This document shows, piece by piece, positions 25,315 to 35,271 of a DNA stretch of 64,000 nucleotides. Source of the DNA: Burkholderiales bacterium (lineage in GTDB: Bacteria > Pseudomonadota > Gammaproteobacteria > Burkholderiales > Eutrophovitaceae); contig DATMAN010000075.1 of NCBI GenBank assembly GCA_035560005.1, positions 1 through 64,000 on the forward strand, written 5' to 3'. A program made the position numbers and the translations under genes. The notes under the pieces were generated by a model that ran no database searches, was not told where the DNA came from, and saw only the letters and a program-made list of their open reading frames with translations. Within the stretch, counting starts at the first letter, position 1. The number at the start of each line of letters is the position of its first letter.

Positions 25315-27495
25315 ATGACGTGCCTCGTCGCGCACATCGGCTTGCGGCGCCGGTGGTGGCTTCTCATCACGCGTTCGCCCCTGCTTGCGCTGCTGCTCGC
25401 GGCCAGCGACCTGCCCGCGGCTATCCCTTCCTTTGAGCAGGCGAAGGGCGGCTGGAAAAGCACCGAAGGCGTCCTGCTCGACCGTCACGGGGAACCGATC
25501 CATGGGCTGCGCGTGAACGATCGCGGCCGGCGGCTCGACTGGGTCGCGCTGGAGCGCATCTCTCCGGCCGCGATCGAGGCAATCGTGCGAGCGGAAGACA
25601 GGCGTTTTCATCGCCATGCGGGCGTGGACTGGCTGGCGCTGAGCGACGCAGCGCTGGATACGCTGTTCTCCAAAATGCGCGGCGCCTCCACCATCTCCAT
25701 GCAGCTGGCCGCCCAGCTCGATCCGGCGTTGAGACCCAGGGCCGGCCAGCGCTCGCTCGGCCAAAAATGGAACCAGATCAAAGCGGCCCAAGCGCTGGAG
25801 AAAGCCTGGAGCAAGCGGCAGATCCTGGAGGCCTATCTCAATCTGTCCACTTTTCGCGGGGAACTGCAGGGGATCGCCGCCGCCGCCAACGGGCTGTTCG
25901 GAAAGGACCCGTCTGGCATCACGGAGGCCGAGGGATTGTTGCTGGCGGCGCTGCTGCGCGGCCCGAACGCGGCACCCGAGCAGGCGGGCCGGCGCGCCTG
26001 CGCGATCGCCGCCGCAATGCAATCGACGATCCCGTGTGCGCGCCTGACCGCGGCCGCTCATGAAGCCCTCGGCGTGCGCCCGGTGGTGCGCCCGACGGTG
26101 GAGCTGGCGCCCCACGTGGCGCGGGCGCTGCTCTCGAAAGAGCGGCCCCGGGTGCAATCGACGCTCGACGCATCCCTGCAGCGTTTCGCGCTCGAGACCG
26201 TGCAGCGCCAGCTCGCCGACCTGGCGCATCGCTCGGTGGGCGACGCCGCCGTGCTGGTGGCGGACAACCGCAGCGGAGAAGTCCTGGCCTATGTCGGCAA
26301 TGCCGGCAACGGCGCCAGCGCGTTCTATGTCGACGGCGTGCGTGCTCCACGCCAGGCAGGATCCACCCTAAAGCCTTTCCTGTACCAACTGGCGATCGAG
26401 CGGCGGCTGCTCACCGCCGCTTCGCTGATGGAAGATTCGCCGGTCAATTTGGTCACGCCCACCGGCCTGTACGTCCCGCAGAACTACGACCGCGAGTTCA
26501 AGGGGACCGTGAGCGTGCGTACGGCGCTGTCCGCTTCGCTCAACGTGCCCGCGGTGCGCGCGCTGATGCTGGTGGGCACCGATGCTTTTGTCGAGCGCCT
26601 ACGTGCCCTCGGTTTTTCGGACATCACCGAAGAGGGCGACTTCTACGGCTATTCGCTGGCGCTCGGATCGGCAGAGGTCAGCCTCTGGCAGTTGGCCAAC
26701 GCCTATCGTGCGCTCGCCAACGGCGGTCGCTGGTCGCCGCTCATGCTGGAAAAGGGCAAGGCGCGGCCTTTCGCCGTGGCGGATTCGGGTGCGTCCTATG
26801 TGATCGCCGACATCCTGGCCGATCGGCTGGCGCGCAGCCCGACCTTCGGGCTGGACAGCCCGTTGGCCGGCCGGCACTGGGCCGCGGTGAAGACCGGCAC
26901 CAGCAAGGACATGCGCGACAACTGGTGCGTCGGATTCACGGAGCGCTACACGGTGGCGGTGTGGGTGGGCAATTTCGACGGCAGTCCGATGCGCGACGTG
27001 TCGGGCGTGACCGGCGCGGCGCCGATCTGGCTGGAAGTGGTGAACTTTCTCCATCGCCATTCCCCCTCGCTCCAACCGGCCTCCCCGACGACCGTCGCGG
27101 CGCGCCAGGTTCGCTTCGAGCAGGACCTCGAGCCGCCGCGCCGGGAACTGTTCCTCGCGGGCACCGAGCTCACGCGAGTGGCCGCCAAGTCGCCCGAGTC
27201 GATGCGGGTGGCGATCGCTTACCCGGGCAACGGCACCCTGATCGCGCTGGACCCGGATATTCCGGCCGCGGTGCAGCGCGTGCGCTTCGTGATCCGCCCG
27301 GAACGGCCGGGGTACGCCTGGCGTCTGGGTGACGAGGAGATTCGCACCGAGCCCGCGTGGTGGCGTCCGCGTCCCGGCACACACCAGTTGGTGCTGCTCG
27401 ATCCGGCCGGCAACGAGGTCGATCGCGTCCACTTCGAAGTCCGCGGCGACCTCCCCCGGCAGGAAGACACCGCGCGCCGGCGCGCTGAGCCCTGA
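25315..27495 (+). CDS. pbpC: Penicillin-binding protein 1C, peptidoglycan glycosyltransferase/transpeptidase
   Basis: 726-aa bifunctional murein synthase. A short N-terminal hydrophobic anchor (about 16-32) is followed by the GT51 domain with catalytic Glu94 in [10 protein letters not shown] and [10 protein letters not shown]. The transpeptidase has Ser350 in STLKPF, SLN in SASLNVPAV and KTG in [11 protein letters not shown]-terminal PBP_C beta domain (about 635-720) is the hallmark of PBP1C. Start ATG at 25315; a longer in-frame extension overlapping the A2M stop is possible. It is paired with the upstream A2M as in many Gram-negatives. Confidence 0.93.
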   Translation: MTCLVAHIGLRRRWWLLITRSPLLALLLAASDLPAAIPSFEQAKGGWKSTEGVLLDRHGEPIHGLRVNDRGRRLDWVALERISPAAIEAIVRAEDRRFHRHAGVDWLALSDAALDTLFSKMRGASTISMQLAAQLDPALRPRAGQRSLGQKWNQIKAAQALEKAWSKRQILEAYLNLSTFRGELQGIAAAANGLFGKDPSGITEAEGLLLAALLRGPNAAPEQAGRRACAIAAAMQSTIPCARLTAAAHEALGVRPVVRPTVELAPHVARALLSKERPRVQSTLDASLQRFALETVQRQLADLAHRSVGDAAVLVADNRSGEVLAYVGNAGNGASAFYVDGVRAPRQAGSTLKPFLYQLAIERRLLTAASLMEDSPVNLVTPTGLYVPQNYDREFKGTVSVRTALSASLNVPAVRALMLVGTDAFVERLRALGFSDITEEGDFYGYSLALGSAEVSLWQLANAYRALANGGRWSPLMLEKGKARPFAVADSGASYVIADILADRLARSPTFGLDSPLAGRHWAAVKTGTSKDMRDNWCVGFTERYTVAVWVGNFDGSPMRDVSGVTGAAPIWLEVVNFLHRHSPSLQPASPTTVAARQVRFEQDLEPPRRELFLAGTELTRVAAKSPESMRVAIAYPGNGTLIALDPDIPAAVQRVRFVIRPERPGYAWRLGDEEIRTEPAWWRPRPGTHQLVLLDPAGNEVDRVHFEVRGDLPRQEDTARRRAEP

Positions 27496-27539
27496 GCCCT
27501 CGACCGCGCGGGCTGCCGAATAACGTCTCCAAGGAAAGC

Positions 27540-27567
27540 TTGTCTTTTGGAAGCCGGGGGCTATGTT
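27540..27567 (+). promoter_or_regulatory. Weak candidate promoter for glnA
   Basis: TTGTCT (27540-27545) and TATGTT (27562-27567) are spaced by 16 bp, each matching four of six consensus bases, 45 bp before the glnA start. No clear sigma54 element (GG-N10-GC) or NtrC site was found. Confidence 0.3.
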
Positions 27568-27611
27568 TATACGAGAGGGCTCTGCGCCCTGTCCGCAGAC
27601 AAGGAGGAGCC

Positions 27612-29117
27612 ATGCCAAGTCAGACGCTATTACAACGGGATCAATCCCAAGTCGCGGTCCAGCCCGGAAGTTTCCGGGTCGAGCGGCCCGAGACACGGGC
27701 CGATGTCGTGGCGATGATCGAGCGCAACCGCATCCAGATCGTCGATCTCAAATTTACCGATCTGCCGGGGCTCTGGCAGCACTTCTCGATCACCCTGCCG
27801 GAAATCAACGACAGCCTGTTCGAGGACGGCATCGGATTCGACGGCTCCTCGATCCGCGGTTTCCAGGAAATCCACGAATCCGACATGTTGCTCAAGCCCG
27901 ACCCGTCCACCGCCTTTGTCGATCCGGTGTGCGAAGTGCCCACGCTGTCGATGATCTGCGACGTGGTCGACCCGGTGCTCGGGCAGCCCTACTCCCGCGA
28001 TCCGCGCTACGTGGCGAAGAAAGCCGAGACCTATCTGCGGGGCACCGGGATCGCGACCACGTGCTACTTCGGACCGGAGCTCGAATTCTTCATTTTCGAT
28101 TCGATCCGTTTCGGACAGGACCAGCACAGCGGCTACTACTACGTGGAGTCGGCCGAGGGCGAATGGAACTCCGGCCGGGACGAAGGTGCCTTCGGCGGCG
28201 GCAACCTCGGCTACAAGCCGCGCTACAAGGAAGGTTATTTCCCGGTGCCGCCGCACGATACGCTGCAGGACATCCGCTCGGAGATCGTGCTGGCGCTGAT
28301 GCAGGCCGGCATCCAGGTCGAGGTCCATCACCACGAAGTCGCCACCGCGGGACAAAACGAGATCGACATGCGCTTCGCCACGCTCGTGCGCATGGCCGAC
28401 AACGTCATGGTCTACAAGTACGTGTGCAAGAACGTGGCGCGCAAGCACGGCAAGGTGGCGACCTTCATGCCCAAGCCGATCTTCGGCGACAACGCGAGCG
28501 GCATGCACTGTCACCAGAGCCTTTGGAAAGACGAATCGAACCTGTTCTTCGACCCCAAAGGCTGGGCGCTGACGTCCCAGTTGTGCCGCTGGTATATCGG
28601 AGGTCTGCTGCAGCACGCCCCCGCGCTGATGGCGTTCTGCGCGCCGACCACCAACTCCTACAAGCGCCTGGTTCCCGGCTACGAAGCGCCGGTGAATCTG
28701 GCGATGTCCCAGCGCAACCGTTCCGCGGCCGCGCGCATTCCGATGTATTCGGATGCTCCGACCGCCAAGCGCGTGGAATTCCGCTGCCCCGATCCGTCGG
28801 CGAACGCCTATCTCGCGTTTGCCGCGATGCTCATGGCCGGCCTGGACGGGATCCAGAACCGGATCGATCCGGGCGACCCGCTGGACAAGAACATCTACGA
28901 TCTTCCTCCCGAGGAAGCGAGAAAGGTACGCCAGGTTCCGGGCTCGCTGGAGGAGTCGCTGAAGGCGCTGGAGGACGACCACGGCTTCCTGAAGAAGGGC
29001 GATGTATTCACCGACGACGTGATCCAGACCTGGATCGAGTACAAGCGCCGCCGCGAAGTCGACCCCGTGCGCCTGCGTCCGCACCCGTGGGAGTTTTACC
29101 TCTACTTCGACGTATGA
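27612..29117 (+). CDS. glnA: Glutamine synthetase type I
   Basis: 501-aa cytoplasmic enzyme that makes glutamine from glutamate, ammonia and ATP, the main ammonia assimilation step. Class signatures are present: FDGSSIRGF (N-terminal domain), the catalytic metal ligands in FGPELEFF and [10 protein letters not shown], and the ATP-site NRSAAARIP. The adenylylation Tyr is conserved at residue 429 in [10 protein letters not shown], so activity is probably tuned by GlnE. The start ATG at 27612 has a strong AAGGAGGAG site. It is somewhat longer than the 469-aa enteric enzyme because of an insert near residues 175-210 ([11 protein letters not shown]...GGGNLGYK). No ntrBC or glnB is adjacent. Confidence 0.97.
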   Translation: MPSQTLLQRDQSQVAVQPGSFRVERPETRADVVAMIERNRIQIVDLKFTDLPGLWQHFSITLPEINDSLFEDGIGFDGSSIRGFQEIHESDMLLKPDPSTAFVDPVCEVPTLSMICDVVDPVLGQPYSRDPRYVAKKAETYLRGTGIATTCYFGPELEFFIFDSIRFGQDQHSGYYYVESAEGEWNSGRDEGAFGGGNLGYKPRYKEGYFPVPPHDTLQDIRSEIVLALMQAGIQVEVHHHEVATAGQNEIDMRFATLVRMADNVMVYKYVCKNVARKHGKVATFMPKPIFGDNASGMHCHQSLWKDESNLFFDPKGWALTSQLCRWYIGGLLQHAPALMAFCAPTTNSYKRLVPGYEAPVNLAMSQRNRSAAARIPMYSDAPTAKRVEFRCPDPSANAYLAFAAMLMAGLDGIQNRIDPGDPLDKNIYDLPPEEARKVRQVPGSLEESLKALEDDHGFLKKGDVFTDDVIQTWIEYKRRREVDPVRLRPHPWEFYLYFDV

Positions 29118-29228
29118 TTGCGCGTTAGCGCCCGCGAGGCGTGCTCCGCGCGCGGACGAAGCCAGGAAAATGAAGCGGGTCACGGCGATCATCCGGCCCG
29201 TTGAAAAATGTCACAGGGGGAGGAAACA

Positions 29229-30164
29229 GTGATCCAGCGTTGCCTGCTTGTCGCGTGCGCGACGGCCATCTTGCTGGCCGTCCCGGTCAATGACGCGGCC
29301 GCTCAGACCGTGCGGCTCAACCGGATGATCGAGTTGTGGGAGAGCGGCAAACCGGCGTTTGGAAGCTTCGCCCGGTTCCGCGACGCCGACGGTGCGCTCT
29401 ACTACGCCGCTTCGGATCTCGACTTCGTGATCTTCGATACCGAGCACGGCCCCGCCGACTTCACGCAGCTGCGCACCTTCCTCCAGTTCATGGTGGACAA
29501 GGCCCAGATCCTGAAAAAGGGAAACCTGCAACCCAACGTCACGCCGCTGGCGCGGATTCCGTCCAACGGCGGGGAGCGCAACCAGTGGGTCATCAAGCAG
29601 GTGCTGGACCTGGGCGCGATGGGACTGATGTCGCCGCACATCCGCAACGTCGAGGAAGCCAGAGCGCTGGTCGCGAATTCACGCTATCCGCAGAAGGCGG
29701 GCGCGGCCGACAACGATCCACCGGGTGAGCGCGGTGTCGCGCCGGCCAACGCCGCGCGCTACTGGGGGATCCCGGTGGCGGAATATTTCGAGCGCGCCGA
29801 TACCTGGCCGCTCGACCCGAAGGGGGAAATCGCCGCCATCGCCATGATCGAGAGCGCGGAGGGCGTCAGGAACGCCCGTGCCATCCTGCGCGAAGTGAAG
29901 GGTATCGGCGCGGTGTTCATCGGCCCGAACGACCTGTCGACTTCGCTCGGCTATCCCGGGCAGATGGACCATCCGGAAACCGAGAAGGCGGTTCAGCAGG
30001 TACTGGCCGCCTGCAAGGAGTTCGACGTGCCCTGCGGGATCCTGGTCAACAGGGGCAATATCGAGAAGCGTGTGAAGGAGGGTTTCCGCTACCTCGTCGT
30101 CTCCGGCACGCCGGGCGAGATCGAAGAAGCGGTGCGCAGCGGCAAGAAAGCCGCCGGACGCTGA
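29229..30164 (+). CDS. HpcH/HpaI aldolase-family protein with signal peptide
   Basis: 311-aa protein of the 2-keto-3-deoxy-glucarate / 4-hydroxy-2-oxo-heptane-dioate aldolase family. Metal and substrate motifs are present: FDTEHGPADF, AMIESAEGVRNARAI and GPNDLSTSLGYPGQ. Unusually it begins with a signal peptide (CLLVACATAILLAVPVNDAA), so it is predicted to be periplasmic although the family is normally cytoplasmic. GTG at 29229 is preferred because GGGGGAGGAAACA lies directly before it; ATG at 29208 is upstream of that site. It has no metabolic neighbours, so the substrate is unknown. Confidence 0.88.
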   Translation: MIQRCLLVACATAILLAVPVNDAAAQTVRLNRMIELWESGKPAFGSFARFRDADGALYYAASDLDFVIFDTEHGPADFTQLRTFLQFMVDKAQILKKGNLQPNVTPLARIPSNGGERNQWVIKQVLDLGAMGLMSPHIRNVEEARALVANSRYPQKAGAADNDPPGERGVAPANAARYWGIPVAEYFERADTWPLDPKGEIAAIAMIESAEGVRNARAILREVKGIGAVFIGPNDLSTSLGYPGQMDHPETEKAVQQVLAACKEFDVPCGILVNRGNIEKRVKEGFRYLVVSGTPGEIEEAVRSGKKAAGR

Positions 30165-30187
30165 CGCGCGATCCGCCGGCCGGCTCG

Positions 30188-30655
30188 TCAGGTCGCCTGC
30201 AGCCGACCGCTGAAGTCGACGGGCGGTTCGTCGCGCACCAGGGTCACCGGCACCGGCGACAGATGCAGCACCTTGCTGGCGACCGATCCGAGCAGCATGC
30301 TCGCCACCCGGCCATGGCCGCGCGTGCCCATCAGGATTTCGTCGGCGCGCAGCTCGCGCGCCTTGGCGACGATCGTCTCGGCCACCGGCCCGGTGGCGCG
30401 GTGGGCCGTGTAGTTGATCCCCGCCTTGCGCAGGCGCTGCTCCGCGGAAGCGAGAGCCTTGCCGCCCTGTTCGTAGTAGTAGGTGTCGATCTTGGCGGCG
30501 TCGAGATACACCATGGCCTCTTCCGGAAAGATCCGGGGCTGCACGTTGAGCAGATGCACGTCGAGCTGCTCCGCCGATTTCGCCCGCTTCACGACTTCTT
30601 CGACCGCGCGGTCGGAACAGGTCGAGCCGTCGACCGGGACAAGTATCGTTCGCAT
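30188..30655 (-). CDS. Universal stress protein UspA family
   Basis: 155-aa cytoplasmic protein. The ATP-binding type Usp motif G-2x-G-9x-G-S is seen in MGTRGHGRVASMLLGSVAS near the C-terminus, after an N-terminal ILVPVDGS strand. It is transcribed away from the MFS gene, from a promoter with a near-perfect FNR/ANR site and a perfect TATAAT (30710-30749). Anr/FNR-controlled Usps support anaerobic energy-stress survival in Pseudomonas, and this gene is probably in the same class. Confidence 0.93.
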   Translation of the reverse strand: MRTILVPVDGSTCSDRAVEEVVKRAKSAEQLDVHLLNVQPRIFPEEAMVYLDAAKIDTYYYEQGGKALASAEQRLRKAGINYTAHRATGPVAETIVAKARELRADEILMGTRGHGRVASMLLGSVASKVLHLSPVPVTLVRDEPPVDFSGRLQAT

Positions 30656-30709
30656 GCCGTTGCCTCCTGAGGGCTGACAGTTTGAGATGGCGTCTTGGCT
30701 GCCCGCGCA

Positions 30710-30749
30710 TTATAGAGGCTCGCCGGCGAGCGGCTCTGATCCGGATCAA
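30710..30749 (-). promoter_or_regulatory. FNR/ANR-dependent class II promoter of the uspA gene
   Basis: CTGAT-CCGG-ATCAA (30736-30749) matches nine of ten bases of the FNR consensus TTGAT-N4-ATCAA. On the minus strand a perfect TATAAT occupies 30715-30710, its centre 30 bp from the box centre, which is the class II FNR spacing (box near -41.5). Transcription would start near 30701. The rest of this 276-bp gap holds only the leader of the MFS gene. Confidence 0.75.
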
Positions 30750-30931
30750 AAGGCGCTCCAGTCAGTGGACGGTCCCCGCGAGCCTGCTCGCGCGCCGGAC
30801 TGCAGGCGCGTGCCGGCGTTGCGAAGCGCGTCTGCTAGAATGCGTCCGCCCATCAGAACCACGACTGGCTCCCCGCCGCACCCGGCCAGGACTGCACAAG
30901 GGGCGATAAAAACTTCAAGGAGGACCACCAA

Positions 30932-32317
30932 TTGGCTGCGAACTATTCGCCTGAGTTCGTCAAGGCGACTTTCGACAAGGTCGCCTGGCGCCTGATCCCG
31001 TTTCTGTTCATCTGCTACATCGTCGCCTTTCTCGACCGCGTCAACGTCGGTTTCGCCAAGCTGCAGATGGCGCCCGACCTGCAGTTCAGCGACGCGGTCT
31101 ACGGCTTCGGGGCCGGCGTCTTTTTCATCGGTTACTTCATCTTCGAGGTGCCGAGCAACGTGATTCTGGAGCGGGTGGGCGCGCGGGTGTGGATCGCTCG
31201 CATCATGATCACCTGGGGAATCATCTCCTCCGCGTTCATGTTCACCCATCATTTTCATTGGGGGCCCGTCGCCGGCTGGTTCAATCTGACGGACGCCGAG
31301 TTCACGTTCTACTTCCTGCGCTTCCTGCTCGGCGTGGCCGAAGCCGGATTCTTCCCGGGCATCATTCTGTATCTCACCTACTGGTTCCCGGGTCCGCGCC
31401 GCGCCAAGATGGTTGCGCTGTTCATGACCGCGATCGCGATCTCCAATGTGATCGGCTCACCGGTTTCCGGCGCGATCATGCAGTACATGGACGGAGCCAA
31501 CGGCTGGCGCGGCTGGCAGTGGCTGTTCCTGCTCGAAGGGATACCCTCGGTCCTCATCGGCGCGCTGGTATTCGTGCTGCTGCCCAACGGCCCCAAGAGC
31601 GCGCGCTGGCTGACCGAGCGGGAGAAGGACATGGTGCTGCATCTGGTGGCGGAGGACGACAACGCCAAGAAGGATCTCGGCCAGCGCCACAGCTTCATCG
31701 ATGCCTTCCGCGATCTGCGGGTCTGGGCGCTGTCGGTCGTGTACTTCTGCGGCGTGGTGGGCTTCTACGCCGTGAACTTCTGGATGCCGACCATCATTTC
31801 GGAACTGGGCATCCAGAAGAACGACTTCCTGAAAGTCGGCCTGCTCAGCATGATTCCCTGGGGTGTAGCGGCGGTGTCGATGGTGCTGTGGGGCGCGCAC
31901 TCCGACCGCACCGCAGAGCGGCGCTGGCACGCGGCCGGTGGCCTGCTGGTGGCGATGGCCGGCCTGCTCGCGCTGACCGCGGTCGGTCATGCTCCGATTC
32001 CATCCATCATCGCGTTGACGCTGGTCACTGCCGGAATCCTGTCGTGGGTGGCGACCTTCTGGTCCTTGCCCACCGCGTTCTTGTCCAGCACCGCCGCCGC
32101 CGCCGGCATCGCCTGGATCAACTCGGTGGGCAACCTGGGTGGCCACTTCGGCCCCGATCTGATCGGCCGCATCCGCACCGCGACGGGCGGCCATACCGAA
32201 GCCGCGTTCTACGCCTTGGCGGGCGTGGCGCTGCTCGGGGCGTTGATCATCATCCTGCTGCCGCGAACGCAGCGTGCGCCGGCGGCTGCAGCAGGGGCGG
32301 GCGTCCCGCAACGGTAG
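30932..32317 (+). CDS. MFS transporter, anion:cation symporter (ACS) family
   Basis: 461-aa inner-membrane transporter with 12 predicted helices. The N-terminal signature LIPFLFICYIVAFLDRVNVGFAK is cut by the usual DRVN motif, and FLRFLLGVAEAGFFPG is the helix-4/5 motif typical of the ACS family (sugar acids, tartrate, phthalate and similar anions). The start is TTG at 30932 with AAGGAGG eight bases upstream. No catabolic genes adjoin it, so the substrate cannot be assigned. Confidence 0.9.
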   Translation: MAANYSPEFVKATFDKVAWRLIPFLFICYIVAFLDRVNVGFAKLQMAPDLQFSDAVYGFGAGVFFIGYFIFEVPSNVILERVGARVWIARIMITWGIISSAFMFTHHFHWGPVAGWFNLTDAEFTFYFLRFLLGVAEAGFFPGIILYLTYWFPGPRRAKMVALFMTAIAISNVIGSPVSGAIMQYMDGANGWRGWQWLFLLEGIPSVLIGALVFVLLPNGPKSARWLTEREKDMVLHLVAEDDNAKKDLGQRHSFIDAFRDLRVWALSVVYFCGVVGFYAVNFWMPTIISELGIQKNDFLKVGLLSMIPWGVAAVSMVLWGAHSDRTAERRWHAAGGLLVAMAGLLALTAVGHAPIPSIIALTLVTAGILSWVATFWSLPTAFLSSTAAAAGIAWINSVGNLGGHFGPDLIGRIRTATGGHTEAAFYALAGVALLGALIIILLPRTQRAPAAAAGAGVPQR

Positions 32318-32364
32318 GGCCCTGCGGGCCGGTCCGCGGGTGCAAGCCCGCGAATCGGCCCGGC

Positions 32365-32378
32365 TTGACGCAAGTCAA
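32365..32378 (+). promoter_or_regulatory. FNR/DNR-like palindrome upstream of the DUF2892-ccoI-ccoS group
   Basis: TTGAC-GCAA-GTCAA is a perfect 5-bp inverted repeat matching eight of ten FNR consensus bases, the form often seen for ANR/DNR-type regulators. It lies 89 bp before the DUF2892 start. A weak -10 (TACCCT near 32401) is at about the right distance. Confidence 0.55.
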
Positions 32379-32466
32379 GCGGCCCGTGTCGGTCCTCGTC
32401 TACCCTTCGCCTGGGTGTGTGCCGGGATTCCGGCCACGATCGTTCTTTCGAGAGGAGGGTTCGGAA

Positions 32467-32670
32467 ATGACCGTTAACGTCGGCAACGCGGATCGCATGA
32501 TCCGGATCATCATCGGCCTGGTCCTGCTCAGCATGATCCTTTGGGTCGAAGGCAACGCGCGCTGGTGGGGCCTCATCGGCATCGTGCCGCTCGCCACCGG
32601 GCTGCTGCGCTGGTGCCCGGCCTACTCGCTCCTGGGAATGAACACCTGCGGCGCGAAGGCTTCGCGCTGA
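32467..32670 (+). CDS. DUF2892 (YgaP-like) small inner-membrane protein
   Basis: 67-aa protein with two membrane helices. The opening NVGNADRMIRIIIGLVLL and the closing CPAYSLLGMNTCGAK match the DUF2892/YgaP transmembrane family, whose members often carry the conserved Cys pair near the end. A strong GAGAGGAGGG site precedes the ATG. An FNR-like palindrome lies upstream and ccoI starts 60 bp downstream, so it may be expressed with the oxidase copper-loading genes. Function is unknown; a sulfur or redox role is suggested by YgaP rhodanese fusions elsewhere. Confidence 0.85.
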   Translation: MTVNVGNADRMIRIIIGLVLLSMILWVEGNARWWGLIGIVPLATGLLRWCPAYSLLGMNTCGAKASR

Positions 32671-32730
32671 CGGGCCGAGCGCTCCCAAGACAGAAAGAAA
32701 GGAAGGAGATCAGGACATAGACTCTTCCTG

Positions 32731-35217
32731 ATGACGACGGATTCGCCAACACTGCAGCGGGTACGGGCGCATGCAGCGAGTTGTTACCACTGCGGCCTGC
32801 CGGTACCGGCCGGGGCGCGCCACCGCGTCGTGATCGGAGGGCGCGCGCGCGACATGTGTTGTGCCGGGTGCGCGGCCGTGGCCGGCGCGATCGTGGGCTC
32901 CGGCCTGGAGAGCTATTATGAGAAGCGCGACCGCTTTCCCGAGTCGCCGCGCGAAGCGCTGCCCGACATCGTCGGCGACCCGCGCGTCTTCGACAATCCG
33001 GAAGTGCAGGCCGGATTCGTCGCCGAACCGGCCGAGCACGAGCGCGAAGCAGCCCTGATTCTCGAGGGCATCACTTGTCCGGCCTGCATCTGGCTCAACG
33101 AATCCCATCTGTGCCGGCAGCCCGGGGTCAAGGCAGTGCACATCAACTACGCCACGCGCCGCGCAACGGTGCGCTGGGATGCGCGCCTGACTTCGCTGTC
33201 GGCCATCCTTGCTTCGATCCGGGCGATCGGCTACCGGGCGCATCCCTACGACGCGTGCGCGCTCGAGGCGGCGCAGAAGAGGGAGTCCAGAGGCCTGCTG
33301 GCGCGGCTGGCGATCGCCGCCCTCGCCATGATGCAGGTGATGATGTACGCGGTGCCGGCCTACATCGCTTCCGCGGGCAGCATGCCGTCGGACGTGTCGT
33401 CGCTGATGCGCTGGGCGAGCCTCGTGCTCACCGTGCCGGTCGTGTTCTATTCCGCGAGCGGCTTTTTCTCCGCGGCGTGGCGGGATCTGCGCGCGCGCCG
33501 GCTCGGCATGGACGTGCCGGTGGCGGCCGCGATCGCGGTCGCCTTCCTGGCGAGCGTTCGATCCACCCTGGCGGGCGCCGGCGAGGTCTACTTCGATTCG
33601 CTGACGATGTTCGTCTTTCTGCTGCTCGGCGCGCGCTATCTGGAACTGCGCGCCCGGCAGAAGGCGGCCGCGTACCTCGAAGCGCTGGCCCGTGCCGCGC
33701 CCGCGGTGGCGAACCGGCTGCTCAATTTTCCTCTTTGCCTGAACTTCGAGACGGTCGGCGCGGGCTCGCTCGTCGCGGGCGATCATGTGCTGGTGCGCCC
33801 CGGCGAGACTTTTCCCGCCGACGGGCGGATCGAGCAGGGCGATACCGAAACCGACGAGTCGCTGCTCACCGGAGAGAGCCGCCCGGTGCGCAAGCACGAA
33901 GGCGACTCGGTCGTGGGCGGCGCGGTCAATCGCGCTCACCCGGTGGTGGTGCGGGTGGAGCGGGTCGGCGAGCAGACGATCCTGTCCGCGATCGTGCGTC
34001 TCACGGAGCGGGCCGCCCACGCGCGGCCACGCCTGCAGGAAATCGCCGATCGCGTGGCCGTGCGTTTCACGGCGGGCGTGCTCGCGACCGCCCTGGCCGC
34101 CGGACTCTGGTGGCTGTTGCACGATGCGCGGCAGGCGGCCCCGGTCGTGATCGCCGTGCTGGTCGTGACCTGTCCCTGCGCCCTGGCGCTTGCCACGCCG
34201 ATGGCACTCGCGGTGGCGACCAGCGAGATGGCGCGGCGCGGGCTGCTCGTCACGCGCGGGCATGCGCTGGAAGTGCTGGCGCGCGCCGACTGCTTCGTTC
34301 TGGACAAGACCGGGACCTTGACCGTCGGGCATCCGGTGTTGCAGAACGTGCGGCTGCTGCGCGGTTCGCGCGAAGAAGCCTTGATGCTCGCAGGCGCCCT
34401 GGAGCGCTCATCGGAACATCCGTTGGCGCGGGCGATCTGCGCCGTGGCGCGCGATGCGCCGGCGGCGACCCAGCTTCGCAGTGCGCCCGGACACGGCGTG
34501 GAAGGCGTGGTGGCCGGCCGCAGGCTGCGCGTGGGCAATGCCCGCTTTGTCGCCGAACTTGCCGGGGATTCGACCGGAGTGCCGGCACCGGAGGCCGGAG
34601 AGCAAAGCGTGTGGCTGGGGGACGAGGAGGGTCCCATCGCGGCGTTCGGCTTTTCGGACGCACTGAGGCCGGATGCGGCCGCTTTCGTGCAGCGCGTCCG
34701 TTCGCTCGGCGCCCGGGTGTTTCTGCTGTCGGGCGATGCGCAGTCTTCGGTGCGCGCAACGGCGCGAACGGTGGGCATCGACGAGTGGAAGGCCGCGCAA
34801 TCACCGCAAGACAAGCAGGCTTTCGTCAAGGCGCTGCAAGCCGAGGGGGCCACCGTGGCGATGGTAGGCGACGGCGTGAACGACGCACCGGTGCTGGCAC
34901 AGGCCCAGGTCTCCATTGCATTGATGAGCGGCGCTGCCTTGGCGCAGGGCGCGGCCGACATGGTGCTGCTTTCCGGCCGCTTGCTGGACCTGGCGCAAGG
35001 CATGCAGTACGCGCGGCGCACGCTTCGCATCGTCCGGCAGAACCTCGGCTGGGCGATGGCGTACAACGTCGTGGCGATCCCGCTGGCGGTCACGGGCTCT
35101 GTCACGCCCTGGATCGCGGGGATCGGCATGGCGGGGAGCTCGATGCTCGTGGTGCTCAACGCGCTGCGTCTGGCGAGGCCGGGCAGGAAGCATCCCTTGC
35201 TCGCGTTTGGCGACTGA
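32731..35217 (+). CDS. ccoI: Copper-translocating P1B-type ATPase for cbb3 oxidase assembly (CcoI/FixI)
   Basis: 828-aa membrane pump needed to supply Cu to the CuB site of CcoN. The N-terminal region has a CcoI-type Cys cluster (CYHCGLPVP, CCAGC) and a metal-binding domain with ITCPACIW. Eight helices include the transport motif TCPCALALATP. The phosphorylation site is DKTGTLT, the TGES loop is LLTGESRPV, the HP motif is SSEHPLARAI and the hinge is GDGVNDAP. The next gene is ccoS, which confirms the assignment. Both lie about 17 kb from ccoNOQP and downstream of an FNR-like box. Confidence 0.93.
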   Translation: MTTDSPTLQRVRAHAASCYHCGLPVPAGARHRVVIGGRARDMCCAGCAAVAGAIVGSGLESYYEKRDRFPESPREALPDIVGDPRVFDNPEVQAGFVAEPAEHEREAALILEGITCPACIWLNESHLCRQPGVKAVHINYATRRATVRWDARLTSLSAILASIRAIGYRAHPYDACALEAAQKRESRGLLARLAIAALAMMQVMMYAVPAYIASAGSMPSDVSSLMRWASLVLTVPVVFYSASGFFSAAWRDLRARRLGMDVPVAAAIAVAFLASVRSTLAGAGEVYFDSLTMFVFLLLGARYLELRARQKAAAYLEALARAAPAVANRLLNFPLCLNFETVGAGSLVAGDHVLVRPGETFPADGRIEQGDTETDESLLTGESRPVRKHEGDSVVGGAVNRAHPVVVRVERVGEQTILSAIVRLTERAAHARPRLQEIADRVAVRFTAGVLATALAAGLWWLLHDARQAAPVVIAVLVVTCPCALALATPMALAVATSEMARRGLLVTRGHALEVLARADCFVLDKTGTLTVGHPVLQNVRLLRGSREEALMLAGALERSSEHPLARAICAVARDAPAATQLRSAPGHGVEGVVAGRRLRVGNARFVAELAGDSTGVPAPEAGEQSVWLGDEEGPIAAFGFSDALRPDAAAFVQRVRSLGARVFLLSGDAQSSVRATARTVGIDEWKAAQSPQDKQAFVKALQAEGATVAMVGDGVNDAPVLAQAQVSIALMSGAALAQGAADMVLLSGRLLDLAQGMQYARRTLRIVRQNLGWAMAYNVVAIPLAVTGSVTPWIAGIGMAGSSMLVVLNALRLARPGRKHPLLAFGD

Positions 35218-35271
35218 AGCCCGGTGCTTGCAGCCACGAGAACGATTTCGGCTCTTCACGTCTCCCGCCTC

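Noticed and set aside
27496-27611. Sigma54/NtrC promoter for glnA
   Set aside because: I looked for GG-N10-GC and paired NtrC sites in the gap and found none convincing.
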